64,000 nucleotides of DNA from Bacillota bacterium (GCA_012840015.1 DUMF01000024.1:1-64000), one strand, 5' to 3'. Shown: positions 34,028 to 43,124, counted from the first letter of the stretch. Notes: generated by a model from the sequence alone, not told the origin. Numbers and translations are program-made.

Positions 34028-34603
34028 ATGGCCGGCTCCCGGAACCTGAACAAGTCGGAACGTCATCGTGAGCTGCTTAGACGGCTGCAAGAAAACCCGC
34101 TTCTCACCGATGAAGAACTCGCTTCTGCTTTCGGAGTCAGCGTTCAAACGATAAGGTTGGACCGCATGGAACTCGACATCGCAGAACTAAGGGAACGGCT
34201 GAAGAGCCTGGTTTCGAGGTTACTGGAAGGTGAGCAGTTCATTCAAGGATACCGCACCATGGGCGATGTAGTTGTATTGGAGCCTGGTCAACGGGTGATC
34301 TCCTCCATGGCGATAACCCCTGACATGGTTGTGCCGCGTACTCAAATCGTGAGGCCGTACTATTTGGTCGCGCAGGCGCATACGGCGGCGCTGCACGTTC
34401 TGCCGGAAGGGCAAAACGTATTTACTGCCGATGCCAACGTGAAATTCCTGAGACCGGTCAAGGTCGGTGAGAGGCTCATTGCAGCTGCCAGGCTCGCGGA
34501 TTGTAAGCAGAACCGGTGGTGTATAAAGGTCACCACAAAATCCAGGCAAGAGAGCGTATTCAGGGGCACGTTTCACATGTTGACCGAGCCCCAGAAAGGG
34601 TGA
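34028..34603 (+). CDS. fapR: Fatty acid biosynthesis transcriptional repressor FapR
   Basis: 191 residues. A DeoR-type N-terminal helix-turn-helix (LTDEELASAFGVSVQTIRLDR), a linker helix and a C-terminal hot-dog thioesterase-like fold (YYLVAQAHTAALHVLP, ANVKFLRPVKVGERLIA) make the FapR architecture. It senses malonyl-CoA. GGGAGG lies upstream of the ATG, and a FapR box overlaps the operon start site, so it is self-regulated. Confidence 0.95.
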   Translation: MAGSRNLNKSERHRELLRRLQENPLLTDEELASAFGVSVQTIRLDRMELDIAELRERLKSLVSRLLEGEQFIQGYRTMGDVVVLEPGQRVISSMAITPDMVVPRTQIVRPYYLVAQAHTAALHVLPEGQNVFTADANVKFLRPVKVGERLIAAARLADCKQNRWCIKVTTKSRQESVFRGTFHMLTEPQKG

Positions 34604-34613
34604 GGCTTAGAAA

Positions 34614-35630
34614 GTGACTCAACGAAGGAGCATAATCGCTGGCGCAGGGATCGGAGTGCCGTCAAAAAGGCTAACCAACCGGGATCTGGAACTGCTCGTG
34701 GATACCACTGAGCAATGGATAGTGGAACGCACCGGTATCAATGAAAGGAGGATCGCCTCAGCAGACCAGGCTACGACGGACCTGGCCGAAGAGGCGGCGA
34801 GGGAAGCCTTACGGGATGCCGGAATCAGTCCAACGGAGCTGGACCTCATAGTGCTATGCACGGTCGGGCCCGATCATATGGTGCCGCCTTCTTCATGCCT
34901 TCTTCAACACAGACTGGGTGCCCGCAATGCGGCCGCTTTCGATATCAATGCTGCCTGCTCGGGGTTCCTATACGGACTAGCAGTTGCGGATCAGTTCATA
35001 TCGACGGGCAAATTCAAAAGAGTGTTGCTCGTTGGAGCAGAGACGCTATCCAGGGTGACAGACTACGGCGACCGCAGCACGTGCGTACTTTTTGGTGATG
35101 GAGCCGGGGCGGCGGTGCTGGTCCCGGCCTCAGGCGATGGTGGGATCTTGTCTTTCTGCCTGGGGTCTGATGGTTCGGGGGCAGAGTTGCTGTACATACC
35201 GGCCGGTGGCAGCCGCCTTCCTGCATCCGAGGAGACTGTGAAGGGCAGGATGCACTTCATTCGCATGAAAGGGAACGAGGTGTTCAAGCTTGCAGTGCGG
35301 GCGATGGTGCGTTCGGTGGACGAAGCACTGGAACAAGCGGGCTTGACGAGGCAGGATATCGATCTGGTGATACCCCACCAGGCCAACAGGCGGATAATAG
35401 AGGCTTGTGCCGAGCGGCTCGGTGTACCGGACGAGAAAGTGGTAATCAACATAGACCGTTACGGCAACACTGCGGCAGCGTCTATCCCAATAGCACTCGC
35501 TGAAGCGAGGAAAGCCAGCCTGCTAACGGACGGTCAGATTGTGGTGTTTGTAGGCTTCGGGGCTGGATTGACGTGGGGGAGCGCGGTGTTGAGGTGGGAG
35601 GAATGGAATGGAAATGGCGCTTGGACGTGA
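34614..35630 (+). CDS. fabH: Beta-ketoacyl-ACP synthase III
   Basis: 338 residues. The catalytic Cys sits in DINAACSGFLYGL (about 115), His in VIPHQANRRIIE and Asn in NIDRYGNTAAASIP. It condenses acetyl-CoA with malonyl-ACP to start fatty acid synthesis. GTG 34614 lies ten bases after fapR; plsX, often next to fapR, is absent here. It overlaps fabK by 23 bases. Confidence 0.97.
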   Translation: MTQRRSIIAGAGIGVPSKRLTNRDLELLVDTTEQWIVERTGINERRIASADQATTDLAEEAAREALRDAGISPTELDLIVLCTVGPDHMVPPSSCLLQHRLGARNAAAFDINAACSGFLYGLAVADQFISTGKFKRVLLVGAETLSRVTDYGDRSTCVLFGDGAGAAVLVPASGDGGILSFCLGSDGSGAELLYIPAGGSRLPASEETVKGRMHFIRMKGNEVFKLAVRAMVRSVDEALEQAGLTRQDIDLVIPHQANRRIIEACAERLGVPDEKVVINIDRYGNTAAASIPIALAEARKASLLTDGQIVVFVGFGAGLTWGSAVLRWEEWNGNGAWT

Positions 35631-36573
35631 GCTTTGTGAAATGCTCGGGATAGAATACCCGATATTCCAAGGTGGCATGGCATGGGTGGCCACGGCTCCA
35701 CTCGTCGCAGCGGTGTCTGAGGCTGGCGGCCTCGGAATCATAGGTTCGGGAGGATTTCCCGCAGAATGGGTGCGGGATCAAATACGCCGAGTGCGCGAGC
35801 TTACGCAGAAACCTTTTGGCGTAAACGTGATGCTGCTTTCGCCTCACGCTGAAGACATAATGCGACTCTTGGAGGTGGAAAGAGTCCCCGTGGTCACCAC
35901 CGGAGCAGGTAACCCTGGAAAATACATAGACAAGTTGAAGCGTGGGGGCACGAAAATTTTTCCCGTAGTATCGTCCTCCGCCCTGGCACGAAGACTGGAA
36001 CGGTTGGGTGTTGACGGCATTATTGCAGAGGGGATGGAATCAGGAGGGCACATCGGAGAGGTGACCACGATGGTGCTGGTACCGCAGGTCGTGGATGCAG
36101 TGCGCATCCCCGTAATAGCTGCGGGGGGCATTGCGGACGGGAGAGGCGTGGCTGCCGCATTCGCCCTCGGGGCGAGTGGGGTACAGGTTGGGACGCGATT
36201 CGTCGTAGCCAAGGAGTGCGAGGCACACCCCGCCTACAAGCGGATGATCATCGATGCTGGTGATAGAGATACTGTTGTAACCGGCCTTTCCACGGGCCAC
36301 CCGGTTAGGGTACTTCGAAATCGCTTTGCCAGGGAGTTCCTGGAGAAGGAGCGGTTAGGTACGAGCAAGGAAGAGTTGGCAAGGCTCGGCGAAGGAAAAC
36401 TCGCGGCAGCGGTACTGCAAGGGGATGTAGAGGGTGGATCTGTTATGGCGGGCCAGTGCGCGGGGTTGGTTAAACGTGAGCAGCCTGCGGCGGAGATTAT
36501 TAAAGAGCTGTTTGAAGGAGCACAGGCGGTTTTCGCCGGGATCAAGCATAGCGAGCGGGGTGAAGGCAAATGA
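35608..36573 (+). CDS. fabK: Enoyl-ACP reductase II (FMN-dependent FabK)
   Basis: 321 residues, TIM-barrel 2-nitropropane dioxygenase/FabK type. Start GIEYPIFQGGMAWVATAPLVAAVSEAGGLGIIG, then PFGVNVML, the catalytic-His block EGMESGGHIGE and GGIADGRGVAAAFALGASGVQVGTRF. It reduces enoyl-ACP with NAD(P)H. GGGAGG is six bases before ATG 35608. No FabI or FabL lies in the operon, so this is the likely only reductase. Confidence 0.95.
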   Translation: MEMALGRELCEMLGIEYPIFQGGMAWVATAPLVAAVSEAGGLGIIGSGGFPAEWVRDQIRRVRELTQKPFGVNVMLLSPHAEDIMRLLEVERVPVVTTGAGNPGKYIDKLKRGGTKIFPVVSSSALARRLERLGVDGIIAEGMESGGHIGEVTTMVLVPQVVDAVRIPVIAAGGIADGRGVAAAFALGASGVQVGTRFVVAKECEAHPAYKRMIIDAGDRDTVVTGLSTGHPVRVLRNRFAREFLEKERLGTSKEELARLGEGKLAAAVLQGDVEGGSVMAGQCAGLVKREQPAAEIIKELFEGAQAVFAGIKHSERGEGK

Positions 36574-37520
36574 AGTTGGCTTTCGTGTTTCCAGGACAGG
36601 GCTCACAATATGTCGGCATGGGCGTTGAACTCTGCAGGGACCACGAGGAAGCGAGAGAGGTTTTTAGGCTTGCGAATGATGTGCTAGGTTTCCCTCTATC
36701 GTCGATCTGCTTCCACGGGCCGGCGGAGGAGCTAGTCCAGAACGATATCATTCAGCCCGCTGTGGTCACAGCCAGTCTAGCGGCCTGGCAGGTGCTGCGT
36801 AACCAGGGGATAGAGGCAGAGGCGGTGGCGGGCCTCAGCGTAGGAGAGTATGCGGCCCTCGTAGCGGCAGAGGCATTAGACATGAAAAGTGCCCTAAAAC
36901 TAGTACATACACGAGGGCGCATAATGCGGGAAACCCTCCCTCCAGGCGTAGGTGGCATGCTGGCAGTGATCGGCCTCGAGCGCGTGCAGGTGGAGGCAGC
37001 CTGCAAGGAAGCCTCCGAGGTGGGCATCGCGGAACCTGCGAATTATAACTGCCCGGGCCAGATTGTGGTAGGTGGCGAAATGAGGGCACTCGAAGCTGTG
37101 GAGAGCATTGCCAAGCGCATGGGTGCAAGAAAGGTCGTCCGGGTGGCCATGAGCAGTCCATCACACTGCAGCCTCCTGAATGAAGCAGCATCCCGCCTTT
37201 CTCAAGAACTCGAGCGTACTGAGATTCATGATCCTCGAGTGTCGTTTTACTCCAGCGTCGACGGGCGGCTTTTGCGCCGGGCGACCGAGATCAGGCACAA
37301 TCTGTCTCGCCAGCTGTGCCATCCGGTGATGTGGGAGGATGTGATCTACTCGATGGAGCGAGATGGTGTCACCCACATTGTGGAACTGGGACCAGGGCGC
37401 ACCTTGTCGGGTTTCATCAAGCGAACAAGCAAAAGGATCCGCGTGCTGAACGTCGAGGATGCAAAGAGCCTCAGAGAGACTTTGGCAGTTATAGCCGAAG
37501 CCAGGGAGGAGGCATCGTGA
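36570..37520 (+). CDS. fabD: Malonyl-CoA:ACP transacylase
   Basis: 316 residues. FVFPGQGSQYVGMG opens the protein, the active serine is in GLSVGEYAALV (near 90), and NYNCPGQIVVGG, SSPSHCSLL and VELGPGRTLSGFIKR complete the family pattern. It loads malonate on ACP. The start overlaps the fabK stop (ATGA), and the stop overlaps the fabG start. Confidence 0.96.
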   Translation: MKLAFVFPGQGSQYVGMGVELCRDHEEAREVFRLANDVLGFPLSSICFHGPAEELVQNDIIQPAVVTASLAAWQVLRNQGIEAEAVAGLSVGEYAALVAAEALDMKSALKLVHTRGRIMRETLPPGVGGMLAVIGLERVQVEAACKEASEVGIAEPANYNCPGQIVVGGEMRALEAVESIAKRMGARKVVRVAMSSPSHCSLLNEAASRLSQELERTEIHDPRVSFYSSVDGRLLRRATEIRHNLSRQLCHPVMWEDVIYSMERDGVTHIVELGPGRTLSGFIKRTSKRIRVLNVEDAKSLRETLAVIAEAREEAS

Positions 37521-38278
37521 TGGAGGAGCTATCAAAGTGGTTGTCCGGCAAGGTGGCGCTTGTGACCGGTGCCTCCAGGGGCATTGGACGTGCGATCGCC
37601 CTTCAACTGGCCGAGTGTGGAGCTGCAGTGGCTGTAAACGCGGTGTCCAAGGTGGAAGAAGCGCACGAGGTCGCCCGCACTATTCGAGGTTACGGTAGGG
37701 AGTCGATAGTAGTACCGGGTGACGTGCGCGAAGCTGAGGATTGCGAGGGAATGGTGCGGCAAACGGTGGAGGCACTTGGCGGGCTTGACATACTGGTGAA
37801 CAATGCAGGAGTAACAAGAGACAATCTGGCGTTGACGATGAAGGACGATGAGTGGGACTACGTATTGGCGGTGAACTTGAAGGGTGCGTTCAACTGCAGC
37901 CGTGCTGCCCTGCGCCCCATGCTCAAGCGCAGGTGGGGGAGGATTGTGAACATCAGCTCGATAGCCGGCATCACTGGCAACCGCGGGCAGGCGAACTACG
38001 CGGCTTCAAAGGCTGGACTGATCGGGTTAACCAAGAGTCTGGCGAGAGAAGTGGCTTCACGCGGCATAACTGTAAACGCTGTGGCACCGGGACTCATCGA
38101 TGCGGGAATGGGGGCTGCTTTATCAACGAAAGCGGCGGAAGGGCTGTTGCAGAGGGTACCTATGGGACGTCTGGGACGGCCCGAAGAGGTGGCGTTTGCC
38201 GTATGCTACCTGGCATCGCCCTTAGCCGGTTACATAACGGGACAAGTACTGGTCGTCGATGGTGGGATGACGATGTGA
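37520..38278 (+). CDS. fabG: 3-oxoacyl-ACP reductase
   Basis: 252 residues of classical SDR type. The NAD(P) motif GASRGIGRAIA is near 19-29, then NNAGVTRDNL, the catalytic Ser in NISSIAG, Tyr/Lys in YAASKAG and the end YITGQVLVVDGGM. It reduces beta-ketoacyl-ACP. ATG 37520 lies on the fabD stop with GGGAGGAGG upstream; the frame is open further left but that part has no SDR similarity. Confidence 0.96.
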   Translation: MEELSKWLSGKVALVTGASRGIGRAIALQLAECGAAVAVNAVSKVEEAHEVARTIRGYGRESIVVPGDVREAEDCEGMVRQTVEALGGLDILVNNAGVTRDNLALTMKDDEWDYVLAVNLKGAFNCSRAALRPMLKRRWGRIVNISSIAGITGNRGQANYAASKAGLIGLTKSLAREVASRGITVNAVAPGLIDAGMGAALSTKAAEGLLQRVPMGRLGRPEEVAFAVCYLASPLAGYITGQVLVVDGGMTM

Positions 38279-38304
38279 GGTCAGCGCGAGAGGAAGGGGA
38301 TGAC

Positions 38305-39546
38305 ATGAGACGTCGAGTAGTAGTCACAGGCATAGGAGTGGTCTCTCCGGTAGGCACTGGAAAAGAGAGATTCTGGCAGGCCGTTAGGCGAGGCGAGAGC
38401 GGCATAGGCCCTGTGACCCGATTTGATGCCAGTGGGCTTCCCACAAGAATCGCCGGAGAGGTGAAAGACTTTGACCCTTTGAAATACATGGATAGACGAA
38501 CTTCCAGACACATGGACAGATTCACGCAATTCGCGGTGGCAGCTGCTCGCATGGCGGTGGAGGATGCCAAACTAAACCTGTCGGAAGAGGAACGGGAATC
38601 GACCGGGGTAATAATAAGCTCCGGAATAGGTGGCATGGAAACGATTGAGCAGCAGCACCGTGTGTTAATAGAACGTGGCCCGGGGCGGATAAGCCCGTTC
38701 TTCGTCCCTATGCTTATAGCGAACATGGCGGGGGGTCAGGTTGCTATCGAGCTTGGGCTCAAAGGGCCTAACATGGCCGTAGTATCCGCCTGTGCTTCTT
38801 CTGCGAATGCGATTGGAGAAGCGACGCTACTCATCAAAAGGGGTAAATGCCAAATAGCGTTGGCGGGTGGGTCAGAAGCTGCTATCACCTTACTTTCTTT
38901 CGCTGGTTTCTGTGCCATGGGAGCAATGTCCACTCGCAACGAAGAACCCACGAGAGCCAGCCGGCCATTTGATCGAGACCGCGACGGCTTCGTCATGGGA
39001 GAAGGCGCTGGCGTGCTGGTGCTGGAGAGCCTGGAACATGCGCAGAAACGCGGAGCTGAGATATACGCCGAGATTGTAGGATATGCTTCTAACTGCGACG
39101 CCTTCCACATAGTGCAGCCGGAACCAGAAGGGCGAGGGGCTGCAAAGGTTATGGAGGACGCCATCAAAGACGCTTCCCTGAAGCCGGAAGAAGTGGATTA
39201 CATCAACGCTCATGGCACTGGTACAGGACTCAACGATCGCTTGGAGACCGCGGCTATCAAGAAGGTTTTCGGTGAGCATGCGTATCGGCTCGCTGTCAGT
39301 TCTTCCAAGTCCATGTTCGGTCACCTTCTCGGGGCGGCCGGTGCTGTGGAGCTGATCACAACCATCATGGCAATTCAGGATCAGTGGTTGCCTCCCACGA
39401 TCAATCTGGAAAACCCGGATCCAGATTGCGACCTGGACTACGTGCCAAACGTAGGCCGCTCCGGGCAGATACGGGTGGCCCTGTCTAATTCGTTTGGATT
39501 CGGTGGTCATAACGTGACTTTGATCGTGAAAAGGTGGGGGATATAA
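38305..39546 (+). CDS. fabF: Beta-ketoacyl-ACP synthase II
   Basis: 413 residues. RRVVVTGIGVVSPVG start, catalytic Cys in VSACASSANAIGEA (about 164), the His residues in NAHGTGTGLND and SKSMFGHLLGAAGAVE, and NSFGFGGHNV at the end. It elongates acyl-ACP. ATG 38305 has AGGAAGGGG upstream. Unlike most Firmicutes, no acpP lies between fabG and fabF (26 bases only). Confidence 0.97.
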   Translation: MRRRVVVTGIGVVSPVGTGKERFWQAVRRGESGIGPVTRFDASGLPTRIAGEVKDFDPLKYMDRRTSRHMDRFTQFAVAAARMAVEDAKLNLSEEERESTGVIISSGIGGMETIEQQHRVLIERGPGRISPFFVPMLIANMAGGQVAIELGLKGPNMAVVSACASSANAIGEATLLIKRGKCQIALAGGSEAAITLLSFAGFCAMGAMSTRNEEPTRASRPFDRDRDGFVMGEGAGVLVLESLEHAQKRGAEIYAEIVGYASNCDAFHIVQPEPEGRGAAKVMEDAIKDASLKPEEVDYINAHGTGTGLNDRLETAAIKKVFGEHAYRLAVSSSKSMFGHLLGAAGAVELITTIMAIQDQWLPPTINLENPDPDCDLDYVPNVGRSGQIRVALSNSFGFGGHNVTLIVKRWGI

Positions 39547-39549
39547 ATC

Positions 39550-39987
39550 GTGGGAATAACCGGAACGCTGGGCCTGAAGGAGATCCAGGAGATCATCCCT
39601 CATAGGCCACCATTTTTGTTCGTGGATGAGGTATTGGAGCTGGAGCCTGGCATACGTGCGGTGGGAATAAAGCATATCTCACCCGAAGAACCGTTTTTCA
39701 CAGGCCACTTCCCCGGTTACCCTGTTATGCCCGGGGTGTTGATCGTAGAGGCTATCGCTCAAGTAGGAGCAATAGCGTTGCTATCAAAGGCGGAATACCG
39801 TGGCCGCCTTGCCCTGTTTGCCGGGATCGACGCATTCCGCTTTCGTGATCAAGTGAGACCGGGGCAAGTAATGCGGTTAGAAACGTCTTTGCTTTGGGTG
39901 AGACACGGGGTTGGCAAAGGCCATGGGCTTGCCACCGTGGCCGGCAAACCCGTAGCAGAGGGAGAGCTCAGCTTCGTGGTGCGGTGA
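39550..39987 (+). CDS. fabZ: 3-hydroxyacyl-ACP dehydratase
   Basis: 145 residues, hot-dog fold. [13 protein letters not shown] carries the catalytic His, [20 protein letters not shown] the catalytic Glu. It dehydrates beta-hydroxyacyl-ACP. GTG 39550 is three bases after fabF. The frame stays open for 38 codons after its TGA; see findings. Confidence 0.96.
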   Translation: MGITGTLGLKEIQEIIPHRPPFLFVDEVLELEPGIRAVGIKHISPEEPFFTGHFPGYPVMPGVLIVEAIAQVGAIALLSKAEYRGRLALFAGIDAFRFRDQVRPGQVMRLETSLLWVRHGVGKGHGLATVAGKPVAEGELSFVVR

Positions 39988-40110
39988 AAGCCGCCCAGGG
40001 CCCCTGAGACCTCGCGCACCGCTCGAGTCAGCTTATTGCAGGAGATAGCCTCCCTGAGGGTGTATATACACAAACAGCTGGACGCTATTGCCAAAGGGGA
40101 GTGAAGATTT

Positions 40111-40431
40111 GTGGAAATCAAGTGGTTAGAAGAAAACGTACGGTTTGATCCCGAGAAGCCGGTGCGGCAGCTCCTTTTCAGCACGCCCAAAGGTAACACC
40201 GTTCTGGTCTGTCTGGAACCGGGGCAGTCTTTGCCTCTTCACCAACACATCGGGTCAGAGGAAGTAATAACGGTGCTTGAGGGTGAGGGGGAGATAGTGA
40301 TCGGCGATGAGGTAATGCCGTTCGACAAGCCTTTTGTGGCACTGGTTCCGGCGGATACCTCGCACCTAACGAGGTCGACCAGGAAGCAGGTGATTCTGGT
40401 CGGGGCGATCGTGCCTAGGCCTGAAAAGTGA
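40111..40431 (+). CDS. Cupin-domain protein
   Basis: 106 residues forming one cupin barrel: PGQSLPLHQHIGSEEVITVLEGEGE (metal-ligand motif 1 with two His and a Glu) and a weaker motif 2, LVPADTSH. Possible small-molecule or metal sensor or isomerase; not assignable. It ends overlapping the following gene's frame (TGA at 40429-40431). Confidence 0.8.
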   Translation: MEIKWLEENVRFDPEKPVRQLLFSTPKGNTVLVCLEPGQSLPLHQHIGSEEVITVLEGEGEIVIGDEVMPFDKPFVALVPADTSHLTRSTRKQVILVGAIVPRPEK

Positions 40432-40445
40432 GGAAGGTGAGGGTA

Positions 40446-41210
40446 ATGGCGGAAGGTAAGGGAATCGTGGTTCTGACACCCTCGGAATCGAAAAGGCTTA
40501 TAGCCAAGGCAGTCGCCGCCATGCCAGAGGTCAAGTCAGCCCTTTCGACGGGAAGGGTCGTCATAGGGCACGGCGGGACCAATTCCTTCGTCGCGGAAGA
40601 GATCCTGGGGAGCAAAGTCGAGACCTGGCGGTATATAGCGGGATACGTGGGGAAGGGGCAGCTCAAGGTAACCCCTCGGCAGAACCGCCTAGACCCATTC
40701 GTGCTAGTGCGCGGGCAGCCCGTAAAGATGTCTCTTGAGGAAGCGCTGAGCCAATTCGAAGGGGGGGACGTGTTCGTAAAAGGGGCAAATGCTGTGGACC
40801 CTGAGGGAAGAGTGGGGATCTTGATGACAGATCCCATGTCGGGTACCATAGGCAAGGCACTACCTTACCTTGCGGCTCGCGGTTCTCAGCTTATCGTTCC
40901 GGTGGGGCTCGAAAAGCTCGTGCCGGATGTGATCGCTGCGGCACGGGTATGCGGGCAACGCACCTTCAATTGCGGCATTGCTCCTGGAGTGGGGCTCATG
41001 CCGTTGGTCGCTGCGAATGTGGTGACGGAGATACGGGCACTTCAGATCCTATTCGGAGTGAGGGCGACTCACGTGGCGTCGGGCGGAATTGACGGTGGGG
41101 AAGGTAGCGTAGTGCTGGTGGTGGAAGGAGAAGCCTCGAAAGTCACACAGGCGATGGAAATGCTCAAGTCTATCAAGGGAGAACCGCCAATTCGTGGGAC
41201 GGAAGGATAA
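40446..41210 (+). CDS. Conserved hypothetical protein (unknown family)
   Basis: 254 residues, not recognised. It has glycine-rich loops (VVIGHGGTNSFVAEEILG near 40; VFVKGANAVDPEGRVGILMTDPMSGTIG near 115-140) and a C-terminal alpha/beta part (HVASGGIDGGEGSVVLVVEGE). No signal peptide or membrane span. The pattern suggests a soluble nucleotide- or phosphate-binding protein. ATG 40446 has GGTGAGG upstream; GTG 40428 overlaps the cupin stop and is the alternative. It is apparently co-transcribed with the cupin. Confidence 0.65.
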   Translation: MAEGKGIVVLTPSESKRLIAKAVAAMPEVKSALSTGRVVIGHGGTNSFVAEEILGSKVETWRYIAGYVGKGQLKVTPRQNRLDPFVLVRGQPVKMSLEEALSQFEGGDVFVKGANAVDPEGRVGILMTDPMSGTIGKALPYLAARGSQLIVPVGLEKLVPDVIAAARVCGQRTFNCGIAPGVGLMPLVAANVVTEIRALQILFGVRATHVASGGIDGGEGSVVLVVEGEASKVTQAMEMLKSIKGEPPIRGTEG

Positions 41211-41227
41211 AACACCTGCTCCGTCGA

Positions 41228-41872
41228 ATGAGTAAAAGCATGAGCATAGAAGAGACAAGGCTGGTAGAGCTTGCCAAACGCGGGGATGCGGATGCGTTTG
41301 GGCTGCTCGTGAAAGATTACGAACGGAAAGTATACGCGATAGCTTACCGAATGCTGGGTGACGGGGAAGATGCCAAAGACCTGGCTCAGGAGGCTTTTGT
41401 ACGTCTTTACGTTTCCATGAAGAGCTTTCAGGGGGAATGTTCGTTTTCCACGTGGGTATACAGAATCGTCTCGAACCTGTGTATAGACCGGTTGCGGCGG
41501 AAAGGAAAGGAACTTGCCCGGTGTTCCCTCGACGCGCCTGTGCAAGGGGACGAAGATGAATTCCAACGCCAAGTACCTGATATGTCGCCCGGTCCTGAAG
41601 AGATAGCAGAACGCGTCGAGCTTCAGGAAGCAGTGCGAGAGGGGATCCTTTCTCTCCCTCCAGAGTATCGCGCCATGATCGTCCTGAGAGATGTAAATGG
41701 GCTAAGCTACGAAGAAATAGGTGAAATCCTGGGGCTCAACGTAGGGACCGTCAAATCGCGGCTCTGGAGGGCCAGACAGGAGTTGAGCCGGAGACTGTCT
41801 TCATCGGAACTTTTGAGGGCGGCTTTCGTCAATCCGGCAGTGAAAGGAGGGCCGGCCGATGAAGTGCGTTGA
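41228..41872 (+). CDS. ECF-type RNA polymerase sigma factor (SigW/RpoE-like)
   Basis: 214 residues. Sigma region 2 is seen in DAKDLAQEAFVRLYVSMKSF and FSTWVYRIVSNLCIDRLRR; region 4 in LPPEYRAMIVLRDVNGLSYEEIGEILGLNVGTVKSRLWRARQ (quoted in part). It lacks regions 1 and 3 like other ECF sigmas. The ATG at 41228 has only a weak ribosome site; 41240 is possible. Its end overlaps the putative anti-sigma gene by 14 bases. Confidence 0.93.
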   Translation: MSKSMSIEETRLVELAKRGDADAFGLLVKDYERKVYAIAYRMLGDGEDAKDLAQEAFVRLYVSMKSFQGECSFSTWVYRIVSNLCIDRLRRKGKELARCSLDAPVQGDEDEFQRQVPDMSPGPEEIAERVELQEAVREGILSLPPEYRAMIVLRDVNGLSYEEIGEILGLNVGTVKSRLWRARQELSRRLSSSELLRAAFVNPAVKGGPADEVR

Positions 41873-43124
41873 GGCTCGCCAACTGCTTTCAGAATACGCG
41901 GACGGGGAGCTTGATCCCATCCATGCTGCAAAACTGGAGGAGCACCTGAGCGATTGCACAGAGTGTGCCATGGAGTTACAGCTGCTGCGCGCTCAAATTC
42001 GCTGTTGCGCCGAGCTTTCGGATGTGAAATTGCCTGATGGATTTCACGAAGAGCTAATGGCGCGGATCAAGGCTTCGACGCAACATTCCAGTGCCGGCAG
42101 TAAGACAGGTATGAATTGGTTCTCAAGCTGGATTGAGAAGGCAGCTCAATCTAGGTACCGGGCAGTCGCTGGGGTTGCAATGGTGTTGTTGCTAGCCTTC
42201 GTACTAAGCCGGGCATATCCGTTGGTTGGTGGTATCGGTGAAACAACGAAGAGCAGGCCCGAGGGTGTACCCCAGGTGACTATGCAGTCTGCAGAGAAAA
42301 AGCTGGAGCTACAGGACTCTTACGGAAGGGGTGCGCTGCAACCGGCCGGTTCGCTGGCGCCTGGCAAAGAAGCACAGTCTCAGTCTCAATCTCACTCTCA
42401 ACCTCAACAATTTAGCTCGGTGAATTTGGACACGGCAAATGTTCGAGCCCTGAGCGGCCAACGGCTGGAGATTTCGCAGAAGCTGATCAAGAGAGGAAGC
42501 TTGAGCCTGGAGGTGCCAGAAGGTTCCCTTGACAAGGCGGCCCAGAACGTGCAGTCGATTGTGCAGGCGGCGGGGGGCTACATCGAAAACAGCTCGAGTT
42601 CCTCGGAGACGGATAAGCGGGGTAGGCTTTATTTCGGCTTGCGGGTTCCGGAGGACCGGTTCGATTCTGTTTTCGAGCAGCTTTCTCGAATAGGGAGAGT
42701 GGTGAGTCGCAGCGTAAACGTAAGCGACGTCACGGAGCAGTTTATCGACGTGCAGGCTCAGCTCCGGAACAAAGAAACGCAGGAACAGCGGCTGTTGGAA
42801 ATTATGGGCAAGGCGAATACAGTGGGCGAAATCCTTCAAGTAGAGAATGAGCTGAATCGGGTACGGACTGACATAGACTCGCTGAAGCAAAGGCTGAAGT
42901 ACTTAGAAAACGCTACTGCAATGTCTACCATCGCGCTCACGATTGCGGAGCCCAATGCCCTGCTGCCCGTGGGTGGCGGTCTGCTGGATTCCGTAGTGCA
43001 GGCATTTATGCGTGCGGCGAGAGGGGTGCTTATCCTAGCGGCGAGTTTGCTGCCTTATGCGGCTGCGATTGCTATCGTTTGGTGGATCATCGCGAAGCTG
43101 CTCGGGAGAGCGGCCAAATCTTAA
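41859..43124 (+). CDS. Anti-sigma factor: zf-HC2 zinc finger fused to DUF4349
   Basis: 421 residues. The cytoplasmic zf-HC2/ZAS domain (H-x3-C-x2-C in EEHLSDCTECAMEL) is at 1-45, one membrane span at about 103-122, a Ser/Gln/His-rich linker (SQSQSQSHSQPQQ), then an extracytoplasmic DUF4349 domain with a long coiled coil (about 275-345), and a second span near 380-410. AAAGGAGG precedes the ATG inside the sigma gene. It probably holds the ECF sigma inactive until a surface signal. Confidence 0.88.
   Translation: MKCVEARQLLSEYADGELDPIHAAKLEEHLSDCTECAMELQLLRAQIRCCAELSDVKLPDGFHEELMARIKASTQHSSAGSKTGMNWFSSWIEKAAQSRYRAVAGVAMVLLLAFVLSRAYPLVGGIGETTKSRPEGVPQVTMQSAEKKLELQDSYGRGALQPAGSLAPGKEAQSQSQSHSQPQQFSSVNLDTANVRALSGQRLEISQKLIKRGSLSLEVPEGSLDKAAQNVQSIVQAAGGYIENSSSSSETDKRGRLYFGLRVPEDRFDSVFEQLSRIGRVVSRSVNVSDVTEQFIDVQAQLRNKETQEQRLLEIMGKANTVGEILQVENELNRVRTDIDSLKQRLKYLENATAMSTIALTIAEPNALLPVGGGLLDSVVQAFMRAARGVLILAASLLPYAAAIAIVWWIIAKLLGRAAKS

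Noticed and set aside
37316-37519. Upstream extension of the fabG frame from 37316.
   Set aside because: It lies inside fabD, has no SDR similarity, and a proper ribosome site precedes ATG 37520.
37852-38304. Upstream extension of the fabF frame from 37852.
   Set aside because: It overlaps fabG completely; ATG 38305 gives the normal KASII start.
39985-39987. TGA of fabZ as a selenocysteine codon.
   Set aside because: No SECIS-like hairpin directly after it and FabZ is not a selenoprotein family.
42381-42411. SQSQSQSHSQPQ repeat in the anti-sigma gene as a possible tandem-repeat or phase-variable element.
   Set aside because: It is a short linker of varied codons in a conserved domain boundary, too short and imperfect for slippage claims.
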